The notes: generated by a model from the sequence alone, not told the origin. 64,000 nt of DNA from Pratylenchus scribneri (GCA_030063045.1 JAQSEB010000047.1:682001-746000); one strand, 5' to 3'; numbered from the stretch's first letter, positions 27,301-40,362 are shown. A program made the numbers and translations.

Positions 27301-29520
27301 GGTGAATGCAGTTGTAATATTCCTCCAATTTCGATGTTCACTGGCTAATCGCCTCTCCAGGCATTTTCCACTGCGTTAAATCCAATTCTTTCTGCTTCCA
27401 TTTTTGAAAATTATATAAGGTCACAACATCCCCACTCATTTTCTGCGCCAAAAATAATTGGCTTTTCCCCTCCGTTGTGTGTCCATAAATGGCATCATTT
27501 ATGCCAGCCTCCCCCTCCACCAAAGGCCATTATCCGATCCACTTATTTTTGCCCCCATAAATAATCCACCCATTGCGCCCCAAAATGGCGCAACGATGAA
27601 TATTCGAGAGAGACTATTTAGGGCATTAGGGAGCTGGAGGGGAGAAGCACATGGCCAATTGACCAATGCAGCGCGGCGCAGCAGGTCAATATGGCTGCAT
27701 TAAAAAATGGGCAAAAATTATGACATCCATATTTGATGAAGAAATTGTGCGCGAATATTGAAAGATAAGACTTTAAAAAAGCCAGTTTAAATAAAAATAG
27801 TATTTCCAAAATGATGCCATTAAGCCATTTTTTATAAGCCAAAAAGCCCAAGAAAATTATTCTATAACTTTTACTCTTGTTGAGAGGTTTTTTACGACGA
27901 TTCTTCCATTCATCTCCATAATTGGCCATAAATTGGAAGGGAATGGACGGAGGACGGCGTACATTCCAATTTCGACCTTCCATTCCACCGAAAGGGCCAA
28001 ATGGCAACTCGCCTTTTTCGTCCTATATATTCTTCCCGTGTCCACTTTGCTGGAGTTGACAGCTGCCATTTTGAAACAAGGATGGCACTGAAAATGAGGG
28101 CCAAAGGAAATGGACGGCATTCCACAAAGGAAAGGATGTTGCCTAATATGCCACTAATCCCCCAAATAAGCCATTTAAAACTGAAGCACATAGAAACTTC
28201 AATTTTAGTTGCAAGATTGACCAATTTAATGAACTTTATGCCAGTTTCTGCCTATTTCCATTTCCCATTGGATGCCTTTTCCGTCGCGCACTTTTGTACC
28301 CATAATAATATGTACATCCCCTCTCACTTCATTTGTGGCCAAATCTGTCCTTCACTAATGAGCAAAATTTATTTGTGGTTGGTTTTGTCAATTGCGCGAG
28401 CACACACTTTTGTGCCTTTCCTTCCCAATTTATTCCCTGTGTGTGTTGGCTTCCAACAATTCCCTCATCAACTCCTCTTCTATTCGCGCATTCATCCTTC
28501 CTTTCTTCGACCTTAAGTGCCGACTCATTTTCTGGCAATTTTTATTAAAATTCCTCTCTTCAATGCCAATTGACCACCCACTGACCAATGTGTCCATTTC
28601 GTCTCTATAATGCCTTTGGGAACATTTCGCATCGCACATTTGGAACATTTTGCCACCACACATTTCCGCCCTTCCCTTTTGCAATTCTTGCGTTTCCTGA
28701 TGAAGCTTTGGTGGAGCTCGGTCGGTTGGCGCCGAACTGTGGACGCGCAGAGAATTAATGCAATTAGGGGGAAAGAAGGAATGGAAACTGAAGAGAAATG
28801 TGGGACAATCCGGAATTGGCCACACTGGGACCGGAGGAAGGGGAAAAGGGAGCTATTCACACTGAATGAATGCACAGGAAGGAAATGGAATGTTGTGGCC
28901 AAGAAATGAGGGAAAGGCGCTGGCACAAATTTGCGGCTCTTCCTTTCGTTAACACATTTTGTGTGAATGAATGAAGGGCCCCTCATTTGTTCCGTTCCAT
29001 TTTTAAATGTATCCACAAAATCAGCGTTTACAGAATTTGCCAATATTCAAAATAAACAGAAGTTGATCTATGCCCCATTTTTTTAAAATCCTTTTTAAAA
29101 TTCTCCAACTTTTGGCCTTTTCATTCATTTTTGTCCCCCATCTCAATTTCACATCATTTTCATTTTGACCCATCCCAATTTCCCTCCTTTCCAATTTATC
29201 CCCATCCACAAAAATTCCCATGCAGCCCTTCAGCCCCCTCCACACAATTTTTCCATTTTTGGCCATTATTTTTACTCGAATTTCCCACCCAACCGCATTC
29301 AACCCCTTTCCCGCGCTGACCCTTACCCTCTACTCCCTTTGCCATTTAAAAGTCCCCAAAGTGGTCATTTTTGGATTGGTTTTTGTGCTGCCAGCGCGGC
29401 ACTCAAAAGGCCACATTCCACCCAAAATGGACTTTTTCAACCATCCCAGCAGAGGGGAAAATGCACTGTGCCCCAACTTTTTTTCTGCCCTAATTCCCCT
29501 GGAAAATATTCCTGAAAGGT

Positions 29521-29542
29521 GGGGGGGGGGGGGGGGGGGGGG
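29521..29542 (+). repeat. 22-base poly-G tract
   Basis: An uninterrupted run of about 22 G in otherwise AT-rich DNA. Similar but shorter runs are at 47447-47463 (G) and 27175-27188 (C). Confidence 0.95.
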
Positions 29543-29946
29543 AATTTACGGACGAATTGGCCGAGAATGGAAATTGGTGGGAAAAGTCACATTCCAAAGT
29601 CCTTTTGACAAACATTCTCGTCTCGAAGCATCAAAAAAGGGCAAAAAAGCTCTCAATCCAAATCCAAAATCCATCCTTTTTTCCTCTAATCGGCCTCAAA
29701 TCCCTCTTTTGGATTTATCATTTCCAAGGAATGGATGCATCCAAAATTTTCTTTTGGGCCCAAAAATTTCTTTGGTTAATTTATTTGAATTCCTTTTTTT
29801 GCTAATTTTTCATTTCCTTCTTTTAATTTTGCCCTCCAATTCATCATTTTAAAACCAGTCAGGTGGAAAGTTGGTTCAAAATTGGGAGGAAAATTTAGGC
29901 GAGGAAGGAAGCGGATCCGCCAAAATTGAAGGAAATTTGAGGTGAA

Positions 29947-30138
29947 TTAAAATGGAAGGAGGAGGGATTCGATGATAACATCGGTTCGTCGGCATTGGGG
30001 GCAACGACGCCGAAAATTCTCTCCGTACGTGTATTTCTTCAAACAAATGAGGCCTTCAGTCCATATAAAGCAGAGGACATTCCTTTCCATGTTCATATAA
30101 TTTGTCATTTTACCTAGTTTTCCGAGGCAATTAAACAT
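29947..30138 (-). CDS. small Cys-rich (possible zinc-ribbon) frame, hypothetical
   Basis: A 63-aa frame starts at an ATG 13 bases after an acceptor-like 'gggattttag'. It reads MERNVLCFIWTEGLICLKKY, then TYGENFRRRCPQCRRTDVII. Two separated cysteines followed by CPQC could bind zinc. There is no signal peptide. I do not recognise the family. The acceptor immediately upstream and the CPQCRR motif argue for a gene; the short length argues against. Confidence 0.35.
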   Translation of the reverse strand: MFNCLGKLGKMTNYMNMERNVLCFIWTEGLICLKKYTYGENFRRRCPQCRRTDVIIESLLLPF

Positions 30139-30758
30139 TGTTTTTCTGGACTAAAATCCCAAAAAAAATTAATGAATTTGAAAAAATTTAAAGGCAATTT
30201 TACATTATTAGAAGGGACCATTCTTCTGCTCAAAACCCATAAATAATTGGTCAAGTCTTTGTTATATGAAAATTACCAAAATTCTTAAATTTTATTAAAT
30301 GGTTTTAAAATTTTCCTATTTAAACCCATTTCCTTGCCGTTAACATTTGCGTGTAAATTCATTTTGATTATTTCCTCCATTCCACCAAATTCCATCCAAA
30401 TTCCAAATGTACTTAAATGTAGTCCATCTTTAATGCAACATGATCCCCTCCTCCTTTCCTTCCCAATTTGCAATTTTGATGCGCGGGATTTGATGGTTGT
30501 CGACAACAAGTCGCATAAATCATCCCCCTTCTTTCTCCAAATCCAATCTGTCATTTCCTTTTGCCCCCTTTCCTTCCACCTTAATCCCCCTTTCCGACTT
30601 TTGAAGATTTTTTCTGCCGGAAGCCATATCAAATTAATTTAATTTAGTACAGATTCGACGACAATTTCCCAAAAAGTGATCTTTCCCTTAAAAAGAATAG
30701 AAAATGGCAGCTTAAAAGCCAATTATTTGGAATAAAACATTGACAAAAACGGAAATAA

Positions 30759-33248
30759 ATGGCAGTGCCAAATGCCATCATCGCCTCTGGCCAAATGTCC
30801 ATTCTAGGCCAATTTAGCCTCATCTCTCCCAAATTCGCCTTATTCCGCCGTCCATCAATTCTCCTCCTTTTGTTCCTTCCAAAATTTGTTTGTCCAAATG
30901 CGCAAATGCAACAGCCAACCACAATTCGACGCAATGAAATGCTCGTCCCACTCAATTCCACCACCGCACTCATTTGTGAACCCGTCTTCAATCAAGTGAG
31001 CTTCAAAATAGTCCATTTGATTCATTTTTCCGGAACTTAAATAGTTTAAGTCCACAAATTTGTAAATATAAAGGAGGGACCTTTATTTATGTGGCCTAGC
31101 TCTTATTAAGCTTAAGAGGTTTAGGGTTGGGTATGTTTATGAAGATTTTAGCATAAAAATTTTCTGGAATTTTCTGATCTCTCCTCTTTATCTTTACAAA
31201 TTTCGGACCTAAACTGTTCCCATTTTTCAATGAATATTTTAAATTCAGCCTTGAATCCTAGCTTTTAGACTGATAGCAATTTTAGTTGAATTCTTAAATA
31301 AATTGATAAGAAACATTGGTGAGTTGGGTAAACACTAAACAGAAAACATCAATTTAGTTTAAATTATAATTGCCAGCCGCCACGGAAATGGCCATTCCTT
31401 ATCGCTTTTATTTGAAACATTTAGGGACGGCCAGTGGAGAATGGCGATAACGATGAAGATGAGGCCCGTTGGATGAAGGATGGCCGTGAAGTTGCCAGGG
31501 TGAATGGACATCGGAATGCGTTGATTGGGGCAAATCGAGGCAAAAATGATATGGCGGAAGGCACCACCACAATTCCCCAAGGCCAAGATCCAATCCCGGA
31601 GATTGGCTTTTTGCTCATTCGGCACACTCAAAGGGAGGATGAGGGAGAATATTGGTGTGAACGATTGGGCCAAGACAGGCAACAAGGCGAACGCACTCGA
31701 TTGAGGGTGGCCTATTTGGAGCCATTCCCCAAAGGCACTCGGCCAAGGGTTTCATTCTCACCTCCAAGCGATCAGCCGGAACGAGGCCAATTGGTCGTTT
31801 TGGATTGCCCACGGCCAAATGGTGTGCCGGCGCCCATAATCAGTTGGCAATTTGTGCGTTTTTCCCTAAAGTTTTAAGCAGATTTAAATAATAATTATAA
31901 TATTAAAAATGACAAAAATTGGTCAGAATTAGAGGGACACAAGGGAAAAGATGAAAAGAGAAGATTCAATCTGTCAATCAAAATGCCTCTCTTTCGTGAT
32001 AGAGGATAGGGATACTGTACATTTTATTTTGAGTCTATTATTGCTTTTTACTAATGGGTTTCCAGTTTCCACGGTATGAACAGCAAAAGGATTGTTACAA
32101 AGCTTACAGATTTCTAGATAGGTAGGTTTAGGGCCAGGAAAAGAGACTAAGTAAGGATTGCACTCTTGTGTTCCCCCAACTCCTAAATATTTATTAAACT
32201 TTATGAATTTTTGTTCATTAATTTAACACTTAAATATTCTCAAAAAGATTCAAAATTTGCTTCTAAAAATTAATAAATATTTCAGAATGGCGAAGAACTC
32301 CGTGATTTCCCTGCCTTGAATCTGCAAATGGCCACAAATGGCTCATTACTTTTGCACAATTTCTCCTCCCATCAAAGTGGATTCTACGCTTGTGAGGCCG
32401 TCAATTTTGTTGCTAAAACTCGGTCGGAGCCAATATTTCTGGGCACTCCATTGATCACAAATCATCGAAGGGCCAATGGACAATCGGCCTCCACCGCATT
32501 TGTGGAATGTTTGAGTGCATATGTACGAAATGGAGTCCTTTGGTTTCTGATTGGCTGCTTAACAACAAGGCAAGTTGAAAAAATATGTCGCAATTTAGCA
32601 CTGGGTCAACTTGGCGCCATTTGTAATAACTCATCAAGGACTGAATCAACTTTAATGATTTTAATATCAAATTAAAGAGCAGACTTTTGGCTATCCAATG
32701 ATATTAATTTAATTGGTTTAGAATTAATAGTTTTGCCCAAAAAAATCATTGAATATTTTGCTAGTTCATAATACAGATGAATTTAAATGATTTTTGGTCA
32801 TAATTCCATAATTCTGAACTAATTTAAATAAAATTAAAATTATTGGATATTTGAAAGTCTGCTCTTTAATTTGATATAAATTATCATCAAAATTGGTTTA
32901 GTAATTGATGTGTTTTATAAGGCGATAATTTGGGCATATCCCAGCAGAGGAAAATAAAGAGAATTTAAATGGATTTTTTTTCGGCTAAATTCCAATTATA
33001 TTATCTTAAAAAATAAAAACCCTCAATTCAGTTGCATTGTTTTGGCCTACATCCTCGGTGCCCTATTCCTCTATCGCCTCTATTCCATCCGGGATAGGCA
33101 ACATCATAGATGGCCTCGATCCCTGTTTGCAGCGCCAGGATTCCGTAAAGTGATTGCGCCGATGGCAGAAAGAATGGCAGCCAATCAACCGCCACCGTAT
33201 GAATCACCGGCGGAAAGTGACACAACAACGATGACCAGAAATGAATAA
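30759..33248 (+). CDS. two-Ig-domain type I membrane protein
   Basis: Four exons, 30759-30995, 31425-31853, 32286-32569 and 33032-33248, encode 388 aa. A hydrophobic signal (PSILLLLFLPKFVCPNA, about residues 32-48) follows a long N-terminus; Met13 is an alternative start. Ig domain 1 has the B-strand Cys in TALICEPV, RWMKDG, and the F-strand DEGEYWCERL. Ig domain 2 has VVLDCPRP, IISWQFNGEEL, and QSGFYACEAVN. Next comes a ~30-residue membrane segment (VLWFLIGCLTTSCIVLAYIL...LFLYRLY), then a basic stretch and a tail with QPPPYESPAES. This suggests a cell-surface adhesion or receptor molecule; no close family is identified. The last intron (32570-33031) starts with GC and contains a palindromic element. 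Confidence 0.8.
32585..32925. mobile_element. palindromic MITE-like element A, copy 1
   Basis: About 340 bp with long inverted arms. The left arm runs 'ggcgccatttgtaataact', then 'agagcagacttttggctat', then 'ccaatgatattaatt'. The right arm is the reverse complement (...'attggatatttgaaagtct', 'gctctttaatttgatat'). It lies in the last intron of the Ig gene. Related copies are at 51348-51700, 53615-53935 and 54515-54835. Confidence 0.7.
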
Positions 33249-33609
33249 CAATTTGATGTTTAAAATAAGGCAGAGGACAAACGATCGGGATATAGGGATT
33301 TATGGCCATAAATTTTTAAATAAATTTAGGCCAAATTATAGGCCTGTAATTCTATTGTTTTACGCTCTTTGTCCCATCTTGAATAGACCAAATATTTTAT
33401 ATTTTGATTATTGATGCCAATTATGAATCTCAAATTCCATTCCATTTTTCCCTCAAATTTTTGTTATAATAATTTTTACACAATAAAAAATGTTATGCCG
33501 AGCTTTTCCATTTGCCATCATTAATTTTATTTTATTCTTTTATATCCTCAAAATAAACAAAAAAAATTGAATAAATTAGCCAATGGCGTCAATATCAATC
33601 GAATTTAAT
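33249..33609. other. convergent intergenic region
   Basis: 361 bp between the Ig gene stop and the acid phosphatase stop, with AATAAA-like signals for both directions (e.g. 33483-33488). Nothing else is seen. Confidence 0.6.
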
Positions 33610-36600
33610 TTAATTTACTCTTTCATCCGTATTTTTTGTCCCCTTCCACAACAAAGGAGTTTTCTCGTCCTCCACCATTCTTTCATATCGTCGTTTATAG
33701 GAATGGCATGAAAGGAGCAATGAAAACATTGAGGCAATCAACAAAACAACCAAAACAAGCAAAGCGCCTTTATTAGAAGGAGGGAATTAAAATAAATTTA
33801 TTAAGCAAAAGAATTTGAATTAATTAATTCTAAAATTGAGGAAATTTTTAGCAATCTTTTGACCTCAAATTAAAATTTTCGGATTTACTTTTCCTTTGGA
33901 AGTGCAAATTAAATGGGGAAATATTCGAATTGTAGAAAAATTTTCGTGACGAAAAATAATTTTCTAGGGCCATATAACTTGGCCATAACAAATTATTATT
34001 TGGCTTAATTTACAGGTTTAGGATTAGGTTAAGATTATGACACATTGAACGGAGCATAGAAATCTTAAAGAAGCCTGCTGATTTGGCCAAGTTTTATAGC
34101 CTAAAAAGATTATTTTTGCTATGTAAATTCAGCCATTTTTCTGTAATTCAATATGAGAATAATTTGCCTACCGGCAACAGATCCGTATAAAGTGCATTGA
34201 TCATCCAAATCAGCAGGTGTGGCTGATCCTTTGCATTCACTAATCCAATGTGCCGTATCCATTCGGGGACGAAGTGCGCGAAATTTGGCCAAAGCGCAAG
34301 GATAGGGACAATCAGCAATATTCAAACGGGTCAAATTCCCACTCGTCAATCCCATATGGAATTTAATCTATTTAAATTTAGAAGAGGGAATTTGCAAATA
34401 TTCAAATTATTTTTATTTGCCCTATTTCTGCCTTCATTTTTGTTAGCCGTATTCGCCTTCAACTTGCCTCCACGAAATATTCATCCTGTTCTTGTCCTTC
34501 CCCTCCATCTTTTCGATGCAATTCAATGGCCAAAAAGCTGGCATAATCCGGAAGAAGGTCATCGATGATGTCAATGTTCAAATAGCGGCCAATGGTCAGA
34601 AAATTGGTGTCATGCTGAAAGATGAAAAAGACATATTTATTGGATATGAGATTGCACTATATTGTTTGTAATTTTGTATTTATTAGCTAATTTATGAGTC
34701 CAGAATTCCTATAAAAATATTCTTTGCTAGTTCTAAAATGCCGAATTTACTATTTATTGTTAAAGGCTCCCAGACAAGACAAATAAGGTAAGGGTTTATT
34801 ATATTTAAAGCAACAGAATATGTATTCATAAATCAATGATATATGGATTCAGAAGGCATCGTTCTTCTTTCCTAGCATATTATTATATTTTAAAAATGAT
34901 AATTAGTTTTGGCAAGAATTTCCGCTAATTTTATTCAACCAATAAACCAATGTTGGATGCCATAAAAATGAGATTTACGCTTGAATAGAGGATGGCCTTC
35001 TGCTGTGTCCGATTGTGGACGGCATCATCGATTCGGCCCAAAATTTGATCAAAATGCCATCCGCCCAATCCGTCGAGGAAAAGATCAATTAAGCCGGAAT
35101 GCAATGCCAATCTGGCCTTGTTTATGTGCACTTTGAATTCGGGGGTGCGTGCCCAGGAAGGTAGCGGTAATAATTTGGACAATTCTCCCTGAATTTTTAC
35201 ACATTATTTTGGCTTAATCCTATTCCCAAATCCCGTACCCTTGTAACGATTGCATCCTGCACTTTTTGGAAAATATTCAAATCGGGAATGGCCAACCCAG
35301 TTTTGGCTTCCAAATCGGCAATATCCTCAGTGAATTTATCGCCCAATTCGGCATATCCCTTTGACCCTAATACTCGGGCCATTTCCGCCGGACAATGATC
35401 GAACATTCCAAAAGAGGGATGGTCCAAAATGGGTTCGGTCACCACTGGGATTGGTTGCCATAGAAGGGCCCGATTCCAGATTTGATCGCCTCGGGGTGGG
35501 AACAATGAGGCCAAAACCAACTGGGCACTGGAAATAATTTATTTTAGGATTCCTTTTCTATAAGTTAATGTGCCAAATAAAACGTATAACCTCTTTCAAA
35601 ACCCTTATTTTTCATCCTCTCAAAAATTGAGAAATTTGGGGTTTAGCTCCTTAATTTTTATGGACATTTTTTTAGAAAATTTAAGTGTATTATGTAAAGC
35701 TTTAGGGAAATATGAAAATTCAATAAAAAAATTTACCCAAAAAGAGTTATAAAAGTCCTCAAACTCGAGGGTGGGGCATTAAGAGAGGGTGAGTTCTTAA
35801 AAGAGGTTATACGGTATCGTTTATAAATTCACCTTGTCACTGTACGATTGTCCCTTCCACTGTAGATATTGATCTGCGGGACGAAAAGGGGATTTCATTT
35901 ATCAGTGGCTTTGGAGAATTTATTAGAGTGCATTCTTTTATGCAATTTTAGCTAAATTTTCTTCAGCATACGTTCCATTTTAATAAGAAAAAATTGTCCA
36001 ATATTAAAATTGTCAAATGGAGTAAATTGTTGTTCTAACCATTTTTAATGGCAATAAAACTTGTCCACTCAAAGGTTATTCAGGAACTTTCGGCTACTAA
36101 ACTTAAAGGCCTTTGTCTAATAAATGTAATTTTCCTAATACTTAATTTATTGGTAAAATTATAAATTAAGATTCGTAAAACAAAAATATCTATTAAGCCT
36201 GCCTCTCTAGAGCGATAAAAATCGCCAAGGAATTGTCCATAAATTGAGCGCAATTGCATTCCCAGACGATATTCTTGCCACATTCCTTCGGGGGTCAATT
36301 CGCCCAAATCCAATTGGGCAGAAATGTCCCCACCGGGTGGAGGAGGTTCACTTGGGAATGTGAGGTAACTGGTTGGCGTTCGTTGGCCATGCCGAAAGAA
36401 CTGGCAAATGAGGCGTAAATTTAAAAAAAATAATATTATTTATCTGCTTATTAGTTATTGGCTTTTTCTTCAATTTTAATATGTCCCAATAAAGTAAATG
36501 CTTTCTCTCTTTTAATTTATTGAATTGACCAATTGAATATGCTGGAGAGTGCCCAGTGCGCATTGCACCCGAATGAGAATGCTTAGCAGAAAAAAGGTGG

Positions 36601-36640
36601 CCAAAATGGTGGATGCAAAAAAATTAGAAAATATTTTCAT
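33610..36640 (-). CDS. membrane-anchored histidine acid phosphatase
   Basis: Eight exons, 36640-36530, 36400-36203, 35873-35833, 35527-35239, 35188-34979, 34614-34468, 34367-34172 and 33767-33610, encode 449 aa. The N-terminal signal peptide is MKIFSNFFASTILATFFLLS. Catalytic marks of the branch-2 histidine phosphatases: FFRHGQRTP (nucleophile His), ELTPEGMWQEYRLGMQLR, SGRDNRTVTSAQ (family R-S-T-D-x-x-R-T), SLFPP, and the proton-donor HDTN; then paired cysteines DCPYPCALAKF...ISEC. A C-terminal membrane segment (ALLVLVVLLIASMFSLLLSC) and a 30-residue tail follow, as in lysosomal acid phosphatase. It hydrolyses phosphomonoesters at low pH, in a lysosome or at the surface. Two introns have GC donors (34467 and 36202). 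A further in-frame ATG lies upstream at 36715; I chose 36640 because it opens the signal peptide. Confidence 0.9.
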
Positions 36641-37365
36641 TGCAAAAATTGGAAATAAAATTTGGCTAATTAGTGAATAAATCGAAATGAAGCAAATTAC
36701 ATTGATGGCAACCACTTATCAAAGGAAAATGTTTTTTTTTTGCTAGAAATGATAAGAGAAAAAATGGTGAATGGACAGAAAAATAGACGAAATTTATATA
36801 ATTATTATCATCGATTTATGCTTGATTGGTAATGGCATAAAGCATAAACAATGAATTGCTGGAGGAAATCATTGGTTAATAATTAAATTAATTGGTTGGA
36901 ATAAATTGGTAAAATTATCGGGGAAAATTATGTATTATAATTGGGGAAATATTAAGAAGAAATTTTCATTATTTTGAATGAATACCTAATTTGATATACT
37001 AAGATAAAAATATAGTAAAATGCTTGCTTATTTTACAAGTTAGTATTATGCGTTGAGGGTTCGATTTTAAGCTAAATTGTATATAGAGGAAAAATCAGAC
37101 TTTTAAAATGATATATCACTTTCCAAGATTGGTTTATTTCCTCGCTGAATTATGGTCCAAAAACTAATGCAGATACTAATTTTAAATGGTAGTGAATATT
37201 TGTGGTTTGTGTTCCCTCTTCCCTCCATTTCCAATTCCAACAACAGAGGTACTGTTACCGTATTCTCTCTTCCTAGCCCGGAGGAATGTCACTATTCCTT
37301 CCATTTCCAACATATGAAATTCCTATTCTCTTTTTCATTTTTATTGTTGTTGTTCTGATTTTTAA
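36641..37365. other. upstream of the phosphatase; left flank of satellite array 2
   Basis: AT-rich. From about 37070 it matches the sequence left of the 59.9 kb array: 'aaaatgatatatca', 'gattgg', 'cctcg...', 'aatatttgtg.tttgtgttcc', 'accgtattctctcttc' and 'ggaatgt' occur in the same order in both. Confidence 0.6.
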
Positions 37366-40362
37366 ATGTAATTCTGATTTGTAATTGCACTAAATTGTAA
37401 TTTTGATTTGTAATTGCACTGAATTGTAATTCTAATTTGTAATTGCACTAAATTGTAATTCTGATTTGTAATTGCATAAATTGTAATTCTAATTTGTAAT
37501 TGCACTAAATTGTAATTCTGATTTGTAATTGCACTAAATTGTAATTCTGATTTGTAATTGCACTAAATTGTAATTCTGATTTGTAATTGCACTAAATTGT
37601 AATTCTGATTTGTAATTGCACTAAATTGTAATTCTGATTTGTAATTGCACTAAATTGTAATTCTGATTTGTAATTGCACTAAATTGTAATTCTGATTTGT
37701 AATTGCACTAAATTGTAATTCTGATTTGTAATTGCACTAAATTGTAATTCTGATTTGTAATTGCACTAAATTGTAATTCTGATTTGTAATTGCACTAAAT
37801 TGTAATTCTGATTTGTAATTGCACTAAATTGTAATTTTGATTTGTAATTGCACTGAATTGTAATTCTGATTTGTAATTGCACTAAATTGAATTCTGATTT
37901 GTAATTTGCACTAATGATTTGTAATTGCACTGAATTGTAATTCTGATTTGTAATTGCACTAAATTGTAATTCTGATTTGTAATTGCACTAAATTGTAATT
38001 CTGATTTGTAATTGCACTAAATTGTAATTCTGATTTGTAATTGCACTAAATTGTAATTCTGATTTGTAATTGCACTAAATTGTAATTCTGATTTGTAATT
38101 GCACTAAATTGTAATTCTGATTTGTAATTGCACTAAATTGTAATTCTGATTTGTAATTGCACTAAATTGTAATTCTGATTTGTAATTGCACTAAATTGTA
38201 ATTCTGATTTGTAATTGCACTAAATTGTAATTCTGATTTGTAATTGCACTAAATTGTAATTCTGATTTGTAATTGCACTAAATTGTAATTCTGATTTGTA
38301 ATTGCACTAAATTGTAATTCTGATTTGTAATTGCACTAAATTGTAATTCTGATTTGTAATTGCACTAAATTGTAATTCTGATTTGTAATTGCACTAAATT
38401 GTAATTCTGATTTGTAATTGCACTAAATTGTAATTTTGATTTGTAATTGCACTGAATTGTAATTCTGATTTGTAATTGCACTAAATTGAATTCTGATTTG
38501 TAATTTGCACTAATGATTTGTAATTGCACTGAATTGTAATTCTGATTTGTAATTGCACTAAATTGTAATTCTGATTTGTAATTGCACTAAATTGTAATTC
38601 TGATTTGTAATTGCACTAAATTGTAATTCTGATTTGTAATTGCACTAAATTGTAATTTTGATTTGTAATTGCACTGAATTGTAATTCTGATTTGTAATTG
38701 CACTAAATTGTAATTCTGATTTGTAATTGCACTAAATTGTAATTCTGATTTGTAATTGCACTAAATTGTAATTCTGATTTGTAATTGCACTAAATTGTAA
38801 TTCTGATTTGTAATTGCACTAAATTGTAATTCTGATTTGTAATTGCACTAAATTGTAATTCTGATTTGTAATTGCACTAAATTGTAATTCTGATTTGTAA
38901 TTGCACTAAATTGTAATTTTGATTTGTAATTGCACTGAATTGTAATTCTGATTTGTAATTGCACTAAATTGAATTCTGATTTGTAATTTGCACTAATGAT
39001 TTGTAATTGCACTGAATTGTAATTCTGATTTGTAATTGCACTAAATTGTAATTCTGATTTGTAATTGCACTAAATTGTAATTCTGATTTGTAATTGCACT
39101 AAATTGTAATTCTGATTTGTAATTGCACTAAATTGTAATTCTGATTTGTAATTGCACTAAATTGTAATTCTGATTTGTAATTGCACTAAATTGTAATTCT
39201 GATTTGTAATTGCACTAAATTGTAATTCTGATTTGTAATTGCACTAAATTGTAATTCTGATTTGTAATTGCACTAAATTGTAATTCTGATTTGTAATTGC
39301 ACTAAATTATAATTCTGATTTGTAATTGCACTAAATTGTAATTCTGATTTGTAATTGCACTAAATTGTAATTCTGATTTGTAATTGCACTAAATTATAAT
39401 TCTGATTTGTAATTGCACTAAATTGTAATTCTGATTTGTAATTGCACTAAATTGTAATTCTGATTTGTAATTGCACTAAATTGTAATTCTGATTTGTAAT
39501 TGCACTAAATTGTAATTCTGATTTGTAATTGCACTAAATTGTAATTCTGATTTGTAATTGCACTAAATTGTAATTCTGATTTGTAATTGCACTAAATTGT
39601 AATTCTGATTTGTAATTGCACTAAATTGTAATTCTGATTTGTAATTGCACTAAATTGTAATTTTGATTTGTAATTGCACTGAATTGTAATTCTGATTTGT
39701 AATTGCACTAAATTGAATTCTGATTTGTAATTTGCACTAATGATTTGTAATTGCACTGAATTGTAATTCTGATTTGTAATTGCACTAAATTGTAATTCTG
39801 ATTTGTAATTGCACTAAATTGTAATTCTGATTTGTAATTGCACTAAATTGTAATTCTGATTTGTAATTGCACTAAATTGTAATTTTGATTTGTAATTGCA
39901 CTGAATTGTAATTCTGATTTGTAATTGCACTAAATTGTAATTCTGATTTGTAATTGCACTAAATTGTAATTCTGATTTGTAATTCCACTAAATTGTAATT
40001 CTGATTTGTAATTGCACTAAATTGTAATTCTGATTTGTAATTGCACTAAATTGTAATTCTGATTTGTAATTGCACTAAATTGTAATTCTGATTTGTAATT
40101 GCACTAAATTGTAATTCTGATTTGTAATTGCACTAAATTGTAATTCTGATTTGTAATTGCACTAAATTGTAATTCTGATTTGTAATTGCACTAAATTGTA
40201 ATTCTGATTTGTAATTGCACTAAATTGTAATTCTGATTTGTAATTGCACTAAATTGTAATTCTGATTTGTAATTGCACTAAATTGTAATTCTGATTTGTA
40301 ATTGCACTAAATTGTAATTCTGATTTGTAATTGCACTAAATTGTAATTCTGATTTGTAATTA
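37366..40362. repeat. 29-bp satellite, array 2 (about 3 kb)
   Basis: About 100 tandem copies of the 29-bp unit, mostly identical. A marked variant block ('ctaaattgaattctgattt' followed by 'gtaatttgcactaatgattt') recurs at about 37884, 38483, 38967 and 39711, and smaller variants travel with it, so blocks of many units have been duplicated. The array ends at 'tataaatttcacctgttctg', which resembles sequence next to array 1 (14040). Confidence 0.96.

Larger units (their letters stand above)
24347..30758. other. gene-poor region
   Basis: About 6.4 kb with many overlapping short frames on both strands that lack domains, splice structure or consistent codon use. Poly-C (27175-27188) and poly-G (29521-29542) tracts stand out. 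The only candidate gene is a small Cys-containing frame at 29947-30138. The rest could be regulatory DNA, decayed repeats or long-intron sequence; I cannot tell. Confidence 0.45.

Noticed and set aside
28430..28825. 131-codon minus-strand frame with Glu/Arg-rich end
   Set aside because: Amino-acid mix follows a purine-rich strand; an overlapping 172-codon frame in another phase is equally open.
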